This document shows positions 1-8,953 of a DNA stretch of 64,000 bases, piece after piece. The translations under genes were made by a program, and so were the position numbers. The notes beneath the pieces are model-generated. The model made no database searches. It was not told the DNA's origin and saw only the letters and a program-made list of their open reading frames with translations. The DNA comes from Gigantopelta aegis (taxonomy: Eukaryota > Mollusca > Gastropoda > Neomphalida > Peltospiridae), in contig NC_054704.1 in assembly GCF_016097555.1 (NCBI RefSeq), positions 98,189,851 through 98,253,850 of the forward strand. The letters are read 5' to 3'. Position 1 is the first letter of the stretch, and each line of letters begins with the position of its first letter.

Positions 1-42
1 TACGCTTCGTGACACTCCGTCACAAATTACAAAGCTCGGTGA

Positions 43-144
43 CCTATTTCGTGACGTACATCACGTGATCGCCCACTGGGCGTTTCCGCCTAGTAGACGG
101 AATGGCTGAGTGGGCGATCATGTGACGCAACGTCACGATATAGG
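43..144. repeat. Imperfect inverted repeat, ~35-bp arms
   Basis: Arms at 43-77 and 109-144 are near reverse complements (CCTATTTCGTGACG... against CCTATATCGTGACG...), both ending in GATCGCCCACT around a ~31-nt loop. It could fold as a hairpin and resembles the end of a foldback or MITE element cut by the window edge. No coding potential is seen. Confidence 0.75.
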
Positions 145-485
145 TCGGCGAACTTAGAATTCTGCTGTCCGGAGTTTACCGAAGCTTAGCTGAATGTGGG
201 TGCTGTCGGGTTTCTTTCTGTAGTGTGTGTATTAGTGATTAATATGTGGATTTTTAAAAATCAATTAACTCGAAAATGATCGATGTAAAAGTATTTAACG
301 TCAAATATAGGATTGTTGTGATATTAGAGCGGAAATCTTTGCCAACTTTTTGGTTGTCGGGGAATTGCCAAAAAAATACATAGCTTGGTCTCTGACTGTA
401 ATGAGAGCATATTTATGTCCAAATGTCTTTACAGTCGGAGTACTCGGGCTACATCAGTGTTTGTAATGTCTAAAAATTCAAAAAC
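145..485. other. Anonymous AT-rich stretch
   Basis: No ORF, repeat end or RNA gene is recognisable here. Confidence 0.5.
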
Positions 486-509
486 AAATCTATTTGTCTC
501 TGTGTTAAA

Positions 510-834
510 TGTTTGTAGAAAAAAATATATATTTTAGGAAATAAAATGAAATTTAACCTACTATAAATATTAGAACGATCAAAGACACGTTTAATATACA
601 GCCAGTAATATTGTATGCCAAATATATTAGATATGTAATTACAATCGTTAAAAAGTCTCTGTTTGTCGATAACATCTTAAAAATTGCAGGTATTTAGAAA
701 GAGTATTTGAAACATGCAGTGCTGATCTAAAACTTAAGGTAGAGAAGCTGAAACATGAACTGGAAAGGTTGGAAAAGTCTTTGTAAGTCGATAAGATCTT
801 AAAAAGTGAAGCAAACTGAGGAATGTCCCTTTAA
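510..834. mobile_element. TTAA MITE, right half, split by an exon-like insert
   Basis: 510-688 matches the right half of the family typified by 30033-30453, and 784-830 matches its terminal part, ending GGAATGTCCCT followed by TTAA. The two pieces overlap in MITE content and are separated by an unrelated 93-bp segment (690-782). Confidence 0.7.
690..782 (+). CDS. Candidate 93-bp coiled-coil exon inside MITE sequence
   Basis: The segment lies between an acceptor-like TTGCAG (684-689) and a consensus donor GTAAGT (783-788). Read in phase 1 it is open for 30 codons and gives a charged heptad-like peptide, ...LKVEKLKHELERLEKS. Its length is a multiple of three. Both splice-like signals lie in MITE-derived sequence, so exonisation or chance is possible. 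No family is recognised and no partner exon was found. A non-coding remnant is equally plausible. Confidence 0.25.
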
Positions 835-1154
835 GATGTTATCGACTAACAAAGACTTTTTAACGATTGTAATTACATACCAAATATATTTTTCTGCATA
901 ACATATTGGTAGCTGTATATTAAACGTGTTTCTGAACGTTCTAATATTTGTACTAGATTAATTTTCATTTTATTTCCTAAAAAATATTTTCAAAATCCAG
1001 TTTGGGTTTCTTACAAATTTAAGACGACCATAAACACATTGAATATATACAGACATTGATATTCTAAACAAGAAAATATGTAAGTTTAATCGTAGAAATA
1101 TTTTATTCGTCGGAAACATCTTACAATGTAGCAAACTCAGGAATGTCCCTTTAA
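835..1154. mobile_element. TTAA MITE copy lacking its first ~28 nt
   Basis: It starts inside the family consensus (GATGTTATCGACTAAC) directly after the TTAA of the previous copy. It ends GCAAACTCAGGAATGTCCCT at 1150, then TTAA 1151-1154. The order of internal motifs matches 30033-30453. Non-coding. Confidence 0.8.
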
Positions 1155-1336
1155 ATTTAAACAAAGATGCTGGAACCGATTACGAGCTTGACACGCTGAC
1201 GAGCTTCCACAGAGGTATCTACGAGAAAATGATTATTTCGTACACATCCTGACGTCCGAACAGTTTCAGACAAGTTCTGCAAACTCGAAGAAAATAAGTC
1301 TAACAAAAGGGTCTTGGGGAATAAACAAAGAAATCA

Positions 1337-1797
1337 TGTCAAGGCAGTCCTAGAGGAGTGGCAGTCATCCTACAGGCGGTGCAGGAAGGATGAAGTAATC
1401 TTATGCCATGCCTGCATCAGCCATACATATTTGACGCATTCATTTATTTCGAAGAACCCTCCTCCTCAGTGTGAACATTGTCAGTGTACACTGACTGTGC
1501 GCCACATTTTGGTAGTGTGATCATCTCAAGCCGACGAGAAATGAGGCAACAGAAATGTTTTGGAATCATTTAAATTACATCCAGAATTAATTGAAAATTT
1601 TTTAAACACTTTGACTTCTATACAAAGTTTTAAAATATACTTACCTTGATTTCATGTATTATATTATACTTTTCCCCTGTGGTTTTACATGACTATATAT
1701 AAATAATACTTCTATATACTTACCATTTGTGACACCCAATAGCCGATATGTATTATTGTGCTGGGGTGTCGTTAAACATTCATTCATTCATTCAAAT
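1337..1797 (+). mobile_element. I-group LINE, 3' fragment with tail
   Basis: From TGTCAAGGCAGTCCT onward it matches the end of ORF2 in the 44588 copy, including the C-terminal Cys/His motif (C-E-H-C-Q-C-T-L-T-V-R-H-I-L-V). The frame is lost just after this motif. The 3'UTR ends in the family hairpin (GACACCC at 1733-1739 paired with GGGTGTC) and (CATT)n. Unlike the 27575 and 44588 copies it keeps the full Cys/His region. It is severely 5'-truncated. Confidence 0.85.
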
Positions 1798-1995
1798 AAT
1801 TTCGTACATACGAAAAAACATTTTACGAAATAAAATGAAATTTAACCTACTACAAATATTTAGAACGATCAGAAACACGTTTAATATACAACCACTAATA
1901 TATCATGAAGGAAAATATATCTGAAATATAATTACAGTCGTGTTAGTCGATTACATCTTTAAAATTACAGCAAACTATCCCTTTTAATCCAGACG
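1798..1995. mobile_element. TTAA MITE, right half
   Basis: It begins at the family centre (AATAATTTCGTACATACGAA) immediately after the LINE tail and runs to a decayed end (GCAAACTATCCCTTTTAA). The matching left half is not evident upstream of the LINE. Confidence 0.65.
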
Positions 1996-2019
1996 CACTT
2001 TTGAACACAATTTGGTTTC

Positions 2020-2525
2020 ACAACACTGAACTCATGGGATTTAGGGCTTCAGACGAAAACCGCCAATTAAAAGGGAGTGCTATAAATTACAAACAGCTGA
2101 AAATAGCCAAGAATACCTGGAATTTTACGAATGTACTAGCAAAACAAGAGATGGGAATAATGCACACATCAGGCCATTTAATCCCAAAATGTTCTCAAGT
2201 GCCGAAAATCCTAATCGATGTCCCATACAACCATATACATTGTATGGAATGAACAGACCAAACGTCATGAACACTCCAGGTTCACCTTTCTACATTGCAG
2301 GAAATCACAATTACCCGGAAAACAAAGACGCATTGTGGTTCAAATCACAGCAGATTGGCATCAATAAACTCATGACAATGGTGAAAACCATGACACAATA
2401 GTCCGGTTTGTCTGGCAAAACGACACCATTCCCTTCGACAAAACGTGTACTCGTTTGTTGCATGCGGGTGTTCCTCCGAGTACAGCCAACAAAAGAATAT
2501 GTATATCATGGGTAGATAAGTTTCG
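2020..2525 (+). pseudogene. Crypton-like tyrosine recombinase relic
   Basis: Pieces in more than one frame resemble the DUF3504 / Crypton-derived tyrosine recombinase (QRICH1/ZMYM-type) core. Visible are F-R-A-S-D-E-N-R-Q-L-K near 2040, EYLEFYECTSKTRDGNNAHI near 2110-2165, RPFNPKMFSSAENPNRCPIQ from about 2173, then NKDALWFKSQQIGINKL. Degraded H-S-L-R-Q and L-L-H-A-G-V-P-P tracts near 2430-2480 match the catalytic HxxR region. Cryptons are tyrosine-recombinase DNA transposons. At least two frameshifts and one stop separate the pieces, so the gene is dead. A host QRICH1-like pseudogene is the alternative. No terminal repeats were found. Confidence 0.6.
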
Positions 2526-2534
2526 GTGAGCATA

Positions 2535-2960
2535 AGCATTCGATTCTAAATCATATCAATATTTATACACAGACAATTGTTATTCAAATAGCTATCTTTT
2601 TATTAGTATTTCTACGCTTCAAATGAACACTAAACTGGCCGCTTTGTAGCAAAAAATCACTGCACGTGCGTAAAAAACTGTAGCCATGCATCAGCAGTAA
2701 ATATTGTTAACTACGTCACCTGTTTCGGTGAGTGAAACGTTTAGTGGTATAGCTTACAGCCAAAACTTTCTAACACAAAACTTTTCAGTGTTTTATCAAA
2801 ACATGTATGGTGTTCAACAAAACATGCCCTTAAATAATTTATCAAAAATAATTTAAATATTTTAAGACAAATTACAAAATGGAGTCCTCGAGAACCAATG
2901 TTAACAGACAACATTTAAGGAACACGAATATAACAATTCTGATGTCTTGCAGTTGTGTTA
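2535..2960. other. Anonymous AT-rich stretch
   Basis: No gene, repeat end or RNA was recognised. Confidence 0.4.
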
Positions 2961-2970
2961 ATAGTTGAAC

Positions 2971-3587
2971 CAATCTAATTAAAATTAGCTCCACTATTAC
3001 ATGTGGATCTAACACCAGCCAGTTGGAGCTCATGTCCACCAATCAAAACCTTACTTGCAGAATCCTGCCAGTGATTTAAAAATAATTTGAAAACATTCCG
3101 AATTATCCTGAGGGTATACGACATGTTTCATGTGAATTACCAATGCCTTATTTAGACCAGTAGAACTAATTTTAATCGGATTGCTAACAACACTGCGTAG
3201 TCCCCAATGTCCAGGTAACATTTTGTCTGTAAATAATAATTTAAATATTGGACTATCACACTTCGCCTTTTATAACATTATTTGGGAGCACACAAATTCT
3301 AAAAATATCGGGCGAGTCTATTTTAGTGGCCGCAGTACAGCGAACCATACCAATACGTACGGGATGGGTTATCAGTCTTCAATTTTACATTAAAAATTAT
3401 TTATTTATTTATATAAAAAAACTAAATCAGTCTTCAGTTTTACATTACAAATTATTTATTTTATAAAATAAAACATGTTTTAAGGCATCCGTAATTCACA
3501 CGAGTAAGGTTTTGTTTGGTGGACATGAGCTCAAACTGGCTGGTGTTAGATCCACATGTAATAGTGGAGCTAATTTTAATTGGATTG
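2971..3587. mobile_element. Mutator-like MITE, 617 bp, 9-bp target duplication
   Basis: The termini are CAATCTAATTAAAATTAG at 2971 and its near reverse complement ending at 3587. They are flanked by a perfect 9-bp duplication, TAGTTGAAC (2962-2970 and 3588-3596). The inverted arms continue inward over 100 bp. The interior is shared with the element at 42756-43346 and encodes nothing convincing. A 9-bp duplication with long inverted repeats is typical of Mutator-like elements, so this is probably a non-autonomous member. Confidence 0.8.
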
Positions 3588-3599
3588 TAGTTGAACAAA

Positions 3600-4711
3600 T
3601 GAATAGTTATAGTGGTAAAATTGTTTGGTTAAAAAATATAAGCTGCATTCTGAATTTTAATAAATATACAAACAGATGATATCCAGAAATATGTTTATGT
3701 CAAAACATATAAGGACCATATATTTTTGGCAAGTATCTGTAAAGAGAGTTTTGCCAGCAGACGCCGTGACAATCATGAGACTTCAATAACAAATAGCAGT
3801 ACAGCTGAGAACAGAAAAAAATAATTTTAAAAATAAGTTTTCTTTCAAATAACAGTCTTCGAAAATCATAGAAAAAGGGTATTAAAAAATGTGCCGTGCT
3901 TATGACTGAGTAAAGTTCGATCTTGCTTTTTTTTGTTGCTCATTTTAACCTTATTTTTACGAACATTTCTGTCAATGTGATAGACATTTGTTTACTTTTC
4001 CCCATGCAAAAGTCAACGACGTCAGAAATCTTCAAATGTACGTACTTGTTGAGCACAAACGACGATAATATTCTGCAAAATTGCACTGACTAAAATCAAA
4101 CTACCACACACAATCTACACCATACAGTGAAATCTCTCCATAGAAAAAAAAATCATTGGCACGTGTCGAAAAACCAGAAAGTGTTGTGAGCGGGTTGTTT
4201 TCTGAAACAAAAATACTAGTGGAAGATTCAATATTTCGCTTCAAGTTTCTTCGAAAATTGGAGGAAACAATTCTCCACCTAGAAATTTTCTTCCGATAAT
4301 TGACTCGGAGAGTGAACTTGATTGACATTAAATCAACAAATTATATTACAATGTAACAATGAACTTTAGAAAGGACACCAACATGTGCAAGTGCCCGCCA
4401 CATCCCGTTTATTTTTACCATTCGTTAGTCACAATTGGAAATGTTATTTTTGATTGAAACTACATTTAACCGTTTAATTTTATTATTAAAACCAATTTTA
4501 TTATACAAACGTTATTTTTTGTCTTTATTTTTGATATATTAATTTAATTTTTTTTATTTATGTTTACGATAGACCATCAATAATATGATTTGTTAAAAAA
4601 AAGGATACAATTTTTTGGGTTAATATTACACATAAATTTATGTAGCATACTAAAACTGGTATATATAACAAATGCAGAAATACATACATGTCGTTTTGAG
4701 GGGTTTTTTCC
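3600..4711. other. Anonymous AT-rich stretch
   Basis: Only short accidental ORFs are seen and no repeat end was recognised. Confidence 0.4.
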
Positions 4712-4746
4712 TTAAAGGGACATTCCTGAATTTGCTGCACTTTTTA

Positions 4747-5079
4747 AAGGCATACTGTCACCGATTTTTTGACCTTATTTCTCTAAAAATGGATAATAAA
4801 TCAAAATTACATTAATTGTTAAAAACCAAATCTAGCTATCACCTTAACTGAACCATGATGGAGTGAAATCCATGTCAACCCTCTCGGCAATTTTTAGTTT
4901 TTGAATTCTGGACCATTGCCATAATTCAATTATTTTTACAAAATATCATTAATAAATGGAGTATGGTGGTTATGAAGATGGTTGAATAAAGTACATTTAG
5001 GGACAAATCAAATAATTTTTGTTCAAGTAATACTTTATTAGACTTTTAAATACGTCAGTGGTCTGTGACAATATGCCTT
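4747..5079. mobile_element. Tc1/mariner-type MITE, 333 bp, TA duplication
   Basis: The terminal inverted repeats are AAGGCATACTGTCAC and its near complement GTGACAATATGCCTT. They are flanked by TA at 4745-4746 and 5080-5081, and the uninterrupted host motif (TTTTTAAGATGTTATCG) is rebuilt by removing the insert. No ORF. TA target choice fits Tc1/mariner-like transposases, but no autonomous partner is in the window. Confidence 0.8.
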
Positions 5080-5116
5080 TAAGATGTTATCGACTCACTG
5101 AGCCTTATTAACGATT

Positions 5117-5186
5117 GTTTGTTGTACAGTACATGAAATTGGAGCATCCCAGTGTCTTTTTATCAATTGCCAATAACAATGTTATA
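5117..5186 (+). repeat. Tail-less internal LINE fragment
   Basis: About 70 bp match the RNase H region of ORF2 (CAGTACATGAAATTGGAGCA...; ATCAATTGCCAATAA...), with an internal deletion and no 3' tail, spliced into the MITE. Its origin is not target-primed reverse transcription as seen. DNA repair patching or template switching are possibilities. Confidence 0.65.
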
Positions 5187-5293
5187 TTAGTGGTTGTATA
5201 TTAAACGTGTTTCTGATCGTTGTAATATTTTTACAAGGTTAAATTTCATTTTATTTCCTAAAATATAATTTTTTCGTATGTACGAAATTATTT

Positions 5294-5906
5294 GAATGAA
5301 TGAATGTTTAACGACACCCCAGCACAAAAATACATATCGGCTATTGGATGTCTCAAATATGGAAGTATTATTTATATATAGTCATGCAAGACCACAGTGT
5401 AAGGAGCTGTGGGGAAACAGTATAATGAATGTTTAATGACACCCCAGCACAAAAACACACATCGGCTATTGGGTGTCACAAATAATGGTAAGTATATGGA
5501 AGTATTATTTATATAAAAACCACAGTGTAAGGAGATGTGGGTGAAAAGTATAATACAATACATAAAATCAACGTAAGTACAATATAATACATAAAATCAA
5601 GGTAAGTATATTTTAAAAATTTGTATAGAAGTCAAGTGTTTTAAAAACTTCAATTAATTCTGGATGTAATTTAAACGATTCCAAAATATTTCTGTTGCCT
5701 CATTTCTCGTCGGTTTGAGATGATCACACGCTACCAAAATGTGGCGCAGTCAGTGTACACTAACAATGTTCATACTGCGGAGGAGGGTCCTTTAAAATAA
5801 ATGAATGCGTCCAATAGTATGGCCGATGCGGACATTGTATAAGATTACTTCATCCTTCCTGCACCGCCTAGGACGGCCTTGACAGAATGTTTTTGTTTAT
5901 TCCCAA
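5294..5906 (-). mobile_element. Antisense LINE 3' fragment with 18-bp target duplication
   Basis: The tail (GAATGAATG, reverse of CATT repeats) starts at 5294 and ORF2 C-terminal sequence ends at 5906. Both sides carry GTATGTACGAAATTATTT (5276-5293 and 5907-5924), a perfect 18-bp duplication, so this is a genuine insertion into the centre of the MITE. The 3'UTR tail block occurs twice in tandem (around 5300-5360 and 5425-5490), so the tail was duplicated before or during insertion. Confidence 0.88.
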
Positions 5907-6202
5907 GTATGTACGAAATTATTTCACAACAGAATCCAGATTACGCTCTATATAAATATTAAAATGACCAGAAACACACTGAATGTACAGACACTGATAT
6001 AAAAAAATATATTTAATATGTAAGTTTAATAGTAGAAATATTTTATTACTCGGAAACTCAGGAATGTCCCTTTAATGAATTGTTCGAAAAATTTAACATA
6101 TCGCTCCAACTATATTCACAAAGAAAAATGTGTGACATCTTCACAAGAAATAATACATCCCGGTTATTTAATATATCTAGAGATCCGAACTTTACAAAAC
6201 AA

Positions 6203-6719
6203 CCCCCTGCGTGTGCATTAACCTCATCGTGGTGCAGGGGGGAGGGGGTGAACATTCTTTTTATAGAATGGCCAATAAATCCACAACTCCTCGTATGAGG
6301 CGCCGTGAGGTGCGACCCATGAAGTGGATGATGGGATCCTGGTGGTTGAGTCATGGTTAATGTCTGCAAACGAGTATATTGCCACTAACAATACACCACT
6401 TTGGCCCGGAGTTCACGTAGACGGGAGGTCAGGAATGGCCCGACCTGATCAATCGGCTGGTCACGCCAAGCTCGAGAGCATACAATCTTTGTTTTGTTTA
6501 CATTAGTCAAGAGCAAACATTGTTTTATATATCATATGTATTTGTTGCTCTTGGGGCGGTGGCTAGGGTCAATTGGGTGATTTTGTTTTCTTAATGCCCA
6601 AGTATATCAACCATGTATCCCTGGCATGGTTGTCTGCTGGTTATCCGCAGCACCATGTTCCCTTGTTGGACTCGGTGGTGGGTGGGGAGCATGGTTGATG
6701 AACCTTTTATTCAATAAAT
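6203..6719 (+). promoter_or_regulatory. LINE 5'UTR (probable internal promoter region)
   Basis: This non-coding stretch precedes the ORF1 ATG. Its first ~100 nt (TGGTGCAGGGG...AACATTCT..., GAATGGCCAATA) recur at 44588-44640 and at the 5' ends of the short LINE derivatives (37172-37425, 51236-51483). Recurrence at several 5' ends suggests a conserved promoter or start block, as I-type LINEs carry internal promoters. The promoter function itself is inferred. Confidence 0.55.
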
Positions 6720-7783
6720 ATGGATAAAATTAAAAATTTAATTCCAAATACTGATGGGACCCTGAAAAGGGTCCACACCGAAGTTTCGGACTTCTTGTCT
6801 TCGGACGAGGAGTCCATGAAATCCAGAAAAAATGTGAAGAAATCCATAGTGATTTCTTCACAAAATTGGCTAAGGTTTCTCGTCATCAATTCCACTGATG
6901 ATGGGACCTTGAATAAGCTTTCACCCTTTCTCATTCAAAGGGCAATCGTTGGCTTGGCTGGTGAGCCAAAATCTGTCAAGAAAATCAAGAATGGGTTGCT
7001 GGTTGAATGTTTAACCGAAAAACACTCAGCTTGCCTTCTCAAATCAACAGTTTTCTGTAATGTCGCAATTAACGTAACTGCTCATACCTCCCTCAATTCA
7101 TCAAAGGGAGTGATCAGAAGTAGAGATCTGGAAGGAGTCGGTGAGGAAGAAATATGTGAAAATCTTAGCTCACAGGGTGTTATTGCCGTGCGGAGGGATA
7201 AAGGTTCGTCGCAACAATGACTTGTTACCGACGAATACTTGCATCCTCACATTTAACATCCCTACCCTTCCCCAGTATGTCAGAGCTGGTTCCCTTAATA
7301 TCCCTGTTGAACCTTTCATTCCAAATCCCTTGCGTTGTTTTAAATGCCAGAGGTTTGGTCATGGAAAGAACACATGTCGTGGTAAACTTACATGTGCTCG
7401 TTGTGGTCTTTTTAACCACGACAGCAAAACATGTTAAAGCGATGCCAACTGTCTCAACTGCAAGGGAAACCACTGTGCATACTAACGCGAGTGTCCAGGG
7501 TGGAAACTGGGAAAAACAGGTTCAGCGGGTAAAAGTACAAAAGAAACTATCCTTCATTGATGCCAGAAGGTTGGTGGAGACAGCAACACCGACTGTGCTG
7601 CCAAAGTCGCCACTAAAAGTGTTGCAGTCAACACAGACCTCACTTGGCATTGTGATGAAGCCAAATACAAGAAACTGTCCGATATTGAGAAGGTACAAAA
7701 AGAAAAAATTACACCCCAGAAAAAGGAAATTGAAACACAAGTGTCATTGGATTTTAAAAATCCACCAAATAGGTCGAGCACTA

Positions 7784-8741
7784 AAGTAGTGTCAGAAATA
7801 GAATAAAAATGATTTTTGTCAATTATTTCTTTCATATTAAACTGACAAGTAAATATTTTGTAAATACCTATTTAATGATATTCTACCTAATTTAGCATTT
7901 ACTTGTTTGGGCTCTTATTGATGTACAAGGTGGTGTTTACTCTTGAAATTAAAATTAAAATATCAGTAAACAGGAGATTTATGACCTTTATTGGAACAGA
8001 CTATAACACATGTTGATGGATATGTTTCATTTACCCTTAAACAAACTTTTAATTTAAAATTGCAAGATAACTGATTATTTTGAATTGCAGCATAAATTAT
8101 TAATTTTGACCAGCATATTTAGTGAATATAAATTCAATAAAAATACAGTAGAAATTTACACAATCTTGCAACCACTTAAAGGTGCTATATCAGAAGTTAT
8201 ATGTGAAGCATCTGTTTGTGATAAAGATTCTCCAGTAAAAATGCATTTTCTACTAGTAGATAAAATCATTTCCTATAATCATTTATGGGCATATAGTTAA
8301 AGGTGTAGTCTTTAAATGTTAAAGCAAAATTTAATTTAAAAAACATGATTTGCAATAGCTGTCATTATGCAACTTTGAGATAGCACCTTTAATACCGGAA
8401 AATAGATCACAAACTCAAAATGGTTCTTGACAGTTTTGCTCAAAAGTTTTGGAGCGGAATAGGGGTAAACCATCATCAGTAATGGTCTCTCACATATTGT
8501 AATAACAATGGAATTGACATATGTTCACCTTTGTTATAGTCTGTTCCAATAAAGTGCACAAATCACCTGTTTACTGACATATTTCTTTTAATTTCAAGAG
8601 TAAACACCACCTTGTACATTAATGAGAGCCAAAATTAGGTACACTATAATTAAATAGATATTTACAAAATATTTACTTGTCTGTTTAATATGTAAGAAAT
8701 AATCGACGAAAATCATTTTTATTCTATTTCCGACAGCACTA
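7784..8741. mobile_element. MITE with ~210-230-bp inverted repeats nested in LINE ORF1
   Basis: Its left arm (7784 to ~8012) and right arm (~8533-8741) are near reverse complements. Both contain GAAATAGAATAAAAATGATT close to their outer ends and a TATAGTCTGTTCCAATAAAG-type sequence at their inner ends. It is flanked by TA (7782-7783, 8742-8743), and excision would restore the ORF1 sequence of the 44588 copy. No transposase is encoded, so it is a non-autonomous Tc1/mariner-like element. It is itself interrupted by a smaller element (8180-8388). Confidence 0.85.
8180..8388. mobile_element. TTAA-flanked 209-bp MITE nested in a MITE
   Basis: The ends are AGGTGCTATATCA and TGAGATAGCACCT, each flanked by TTAA (8176-8179, 8389-8392). 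Its end logic matches the AGGGACATTCC family but the sequence differs. No ORF of note. This gives a three-level nest: LINE, MITE, MITE. Confidence 0.7.
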
Positions 8742-8953
8742 TAGTCTCCCTAAAACAGACAATGACACAAAGAAATCTACGGAAATACTGTCTGGTAGGC
8801 TGAAAAAGATCGAACTACGTTCGGTCCCGATCAGCAATATGTATGATACTTTGGCTGATATCGGTGATGATGATATGGATATTTCATCTCCAGATCATTG
8901 CCGATCACAAAGACCACCAGCAAACCCAAACATAAAACCCATACTTCCTCCCG

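Larger units (their letters stand above)
4716..6071. mobile_element. TTAA MITE carrying nested MITE and LINE insertions
   Basis: The left end is TTAA (4712-4715) plus AGGGACATTCCTGAATTTGC, and the right end is GGAATGTCCCT plus TTAA (6072-6075). The original MITE of ~420 bp is now split by a TA-flanked MITE (4747-5079), a small LINE piece (5117-5186) and an antisense LINE 3' end (5294-5906). This stack shows that the TTAA family predates the other three events. Confidence 0.85.
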
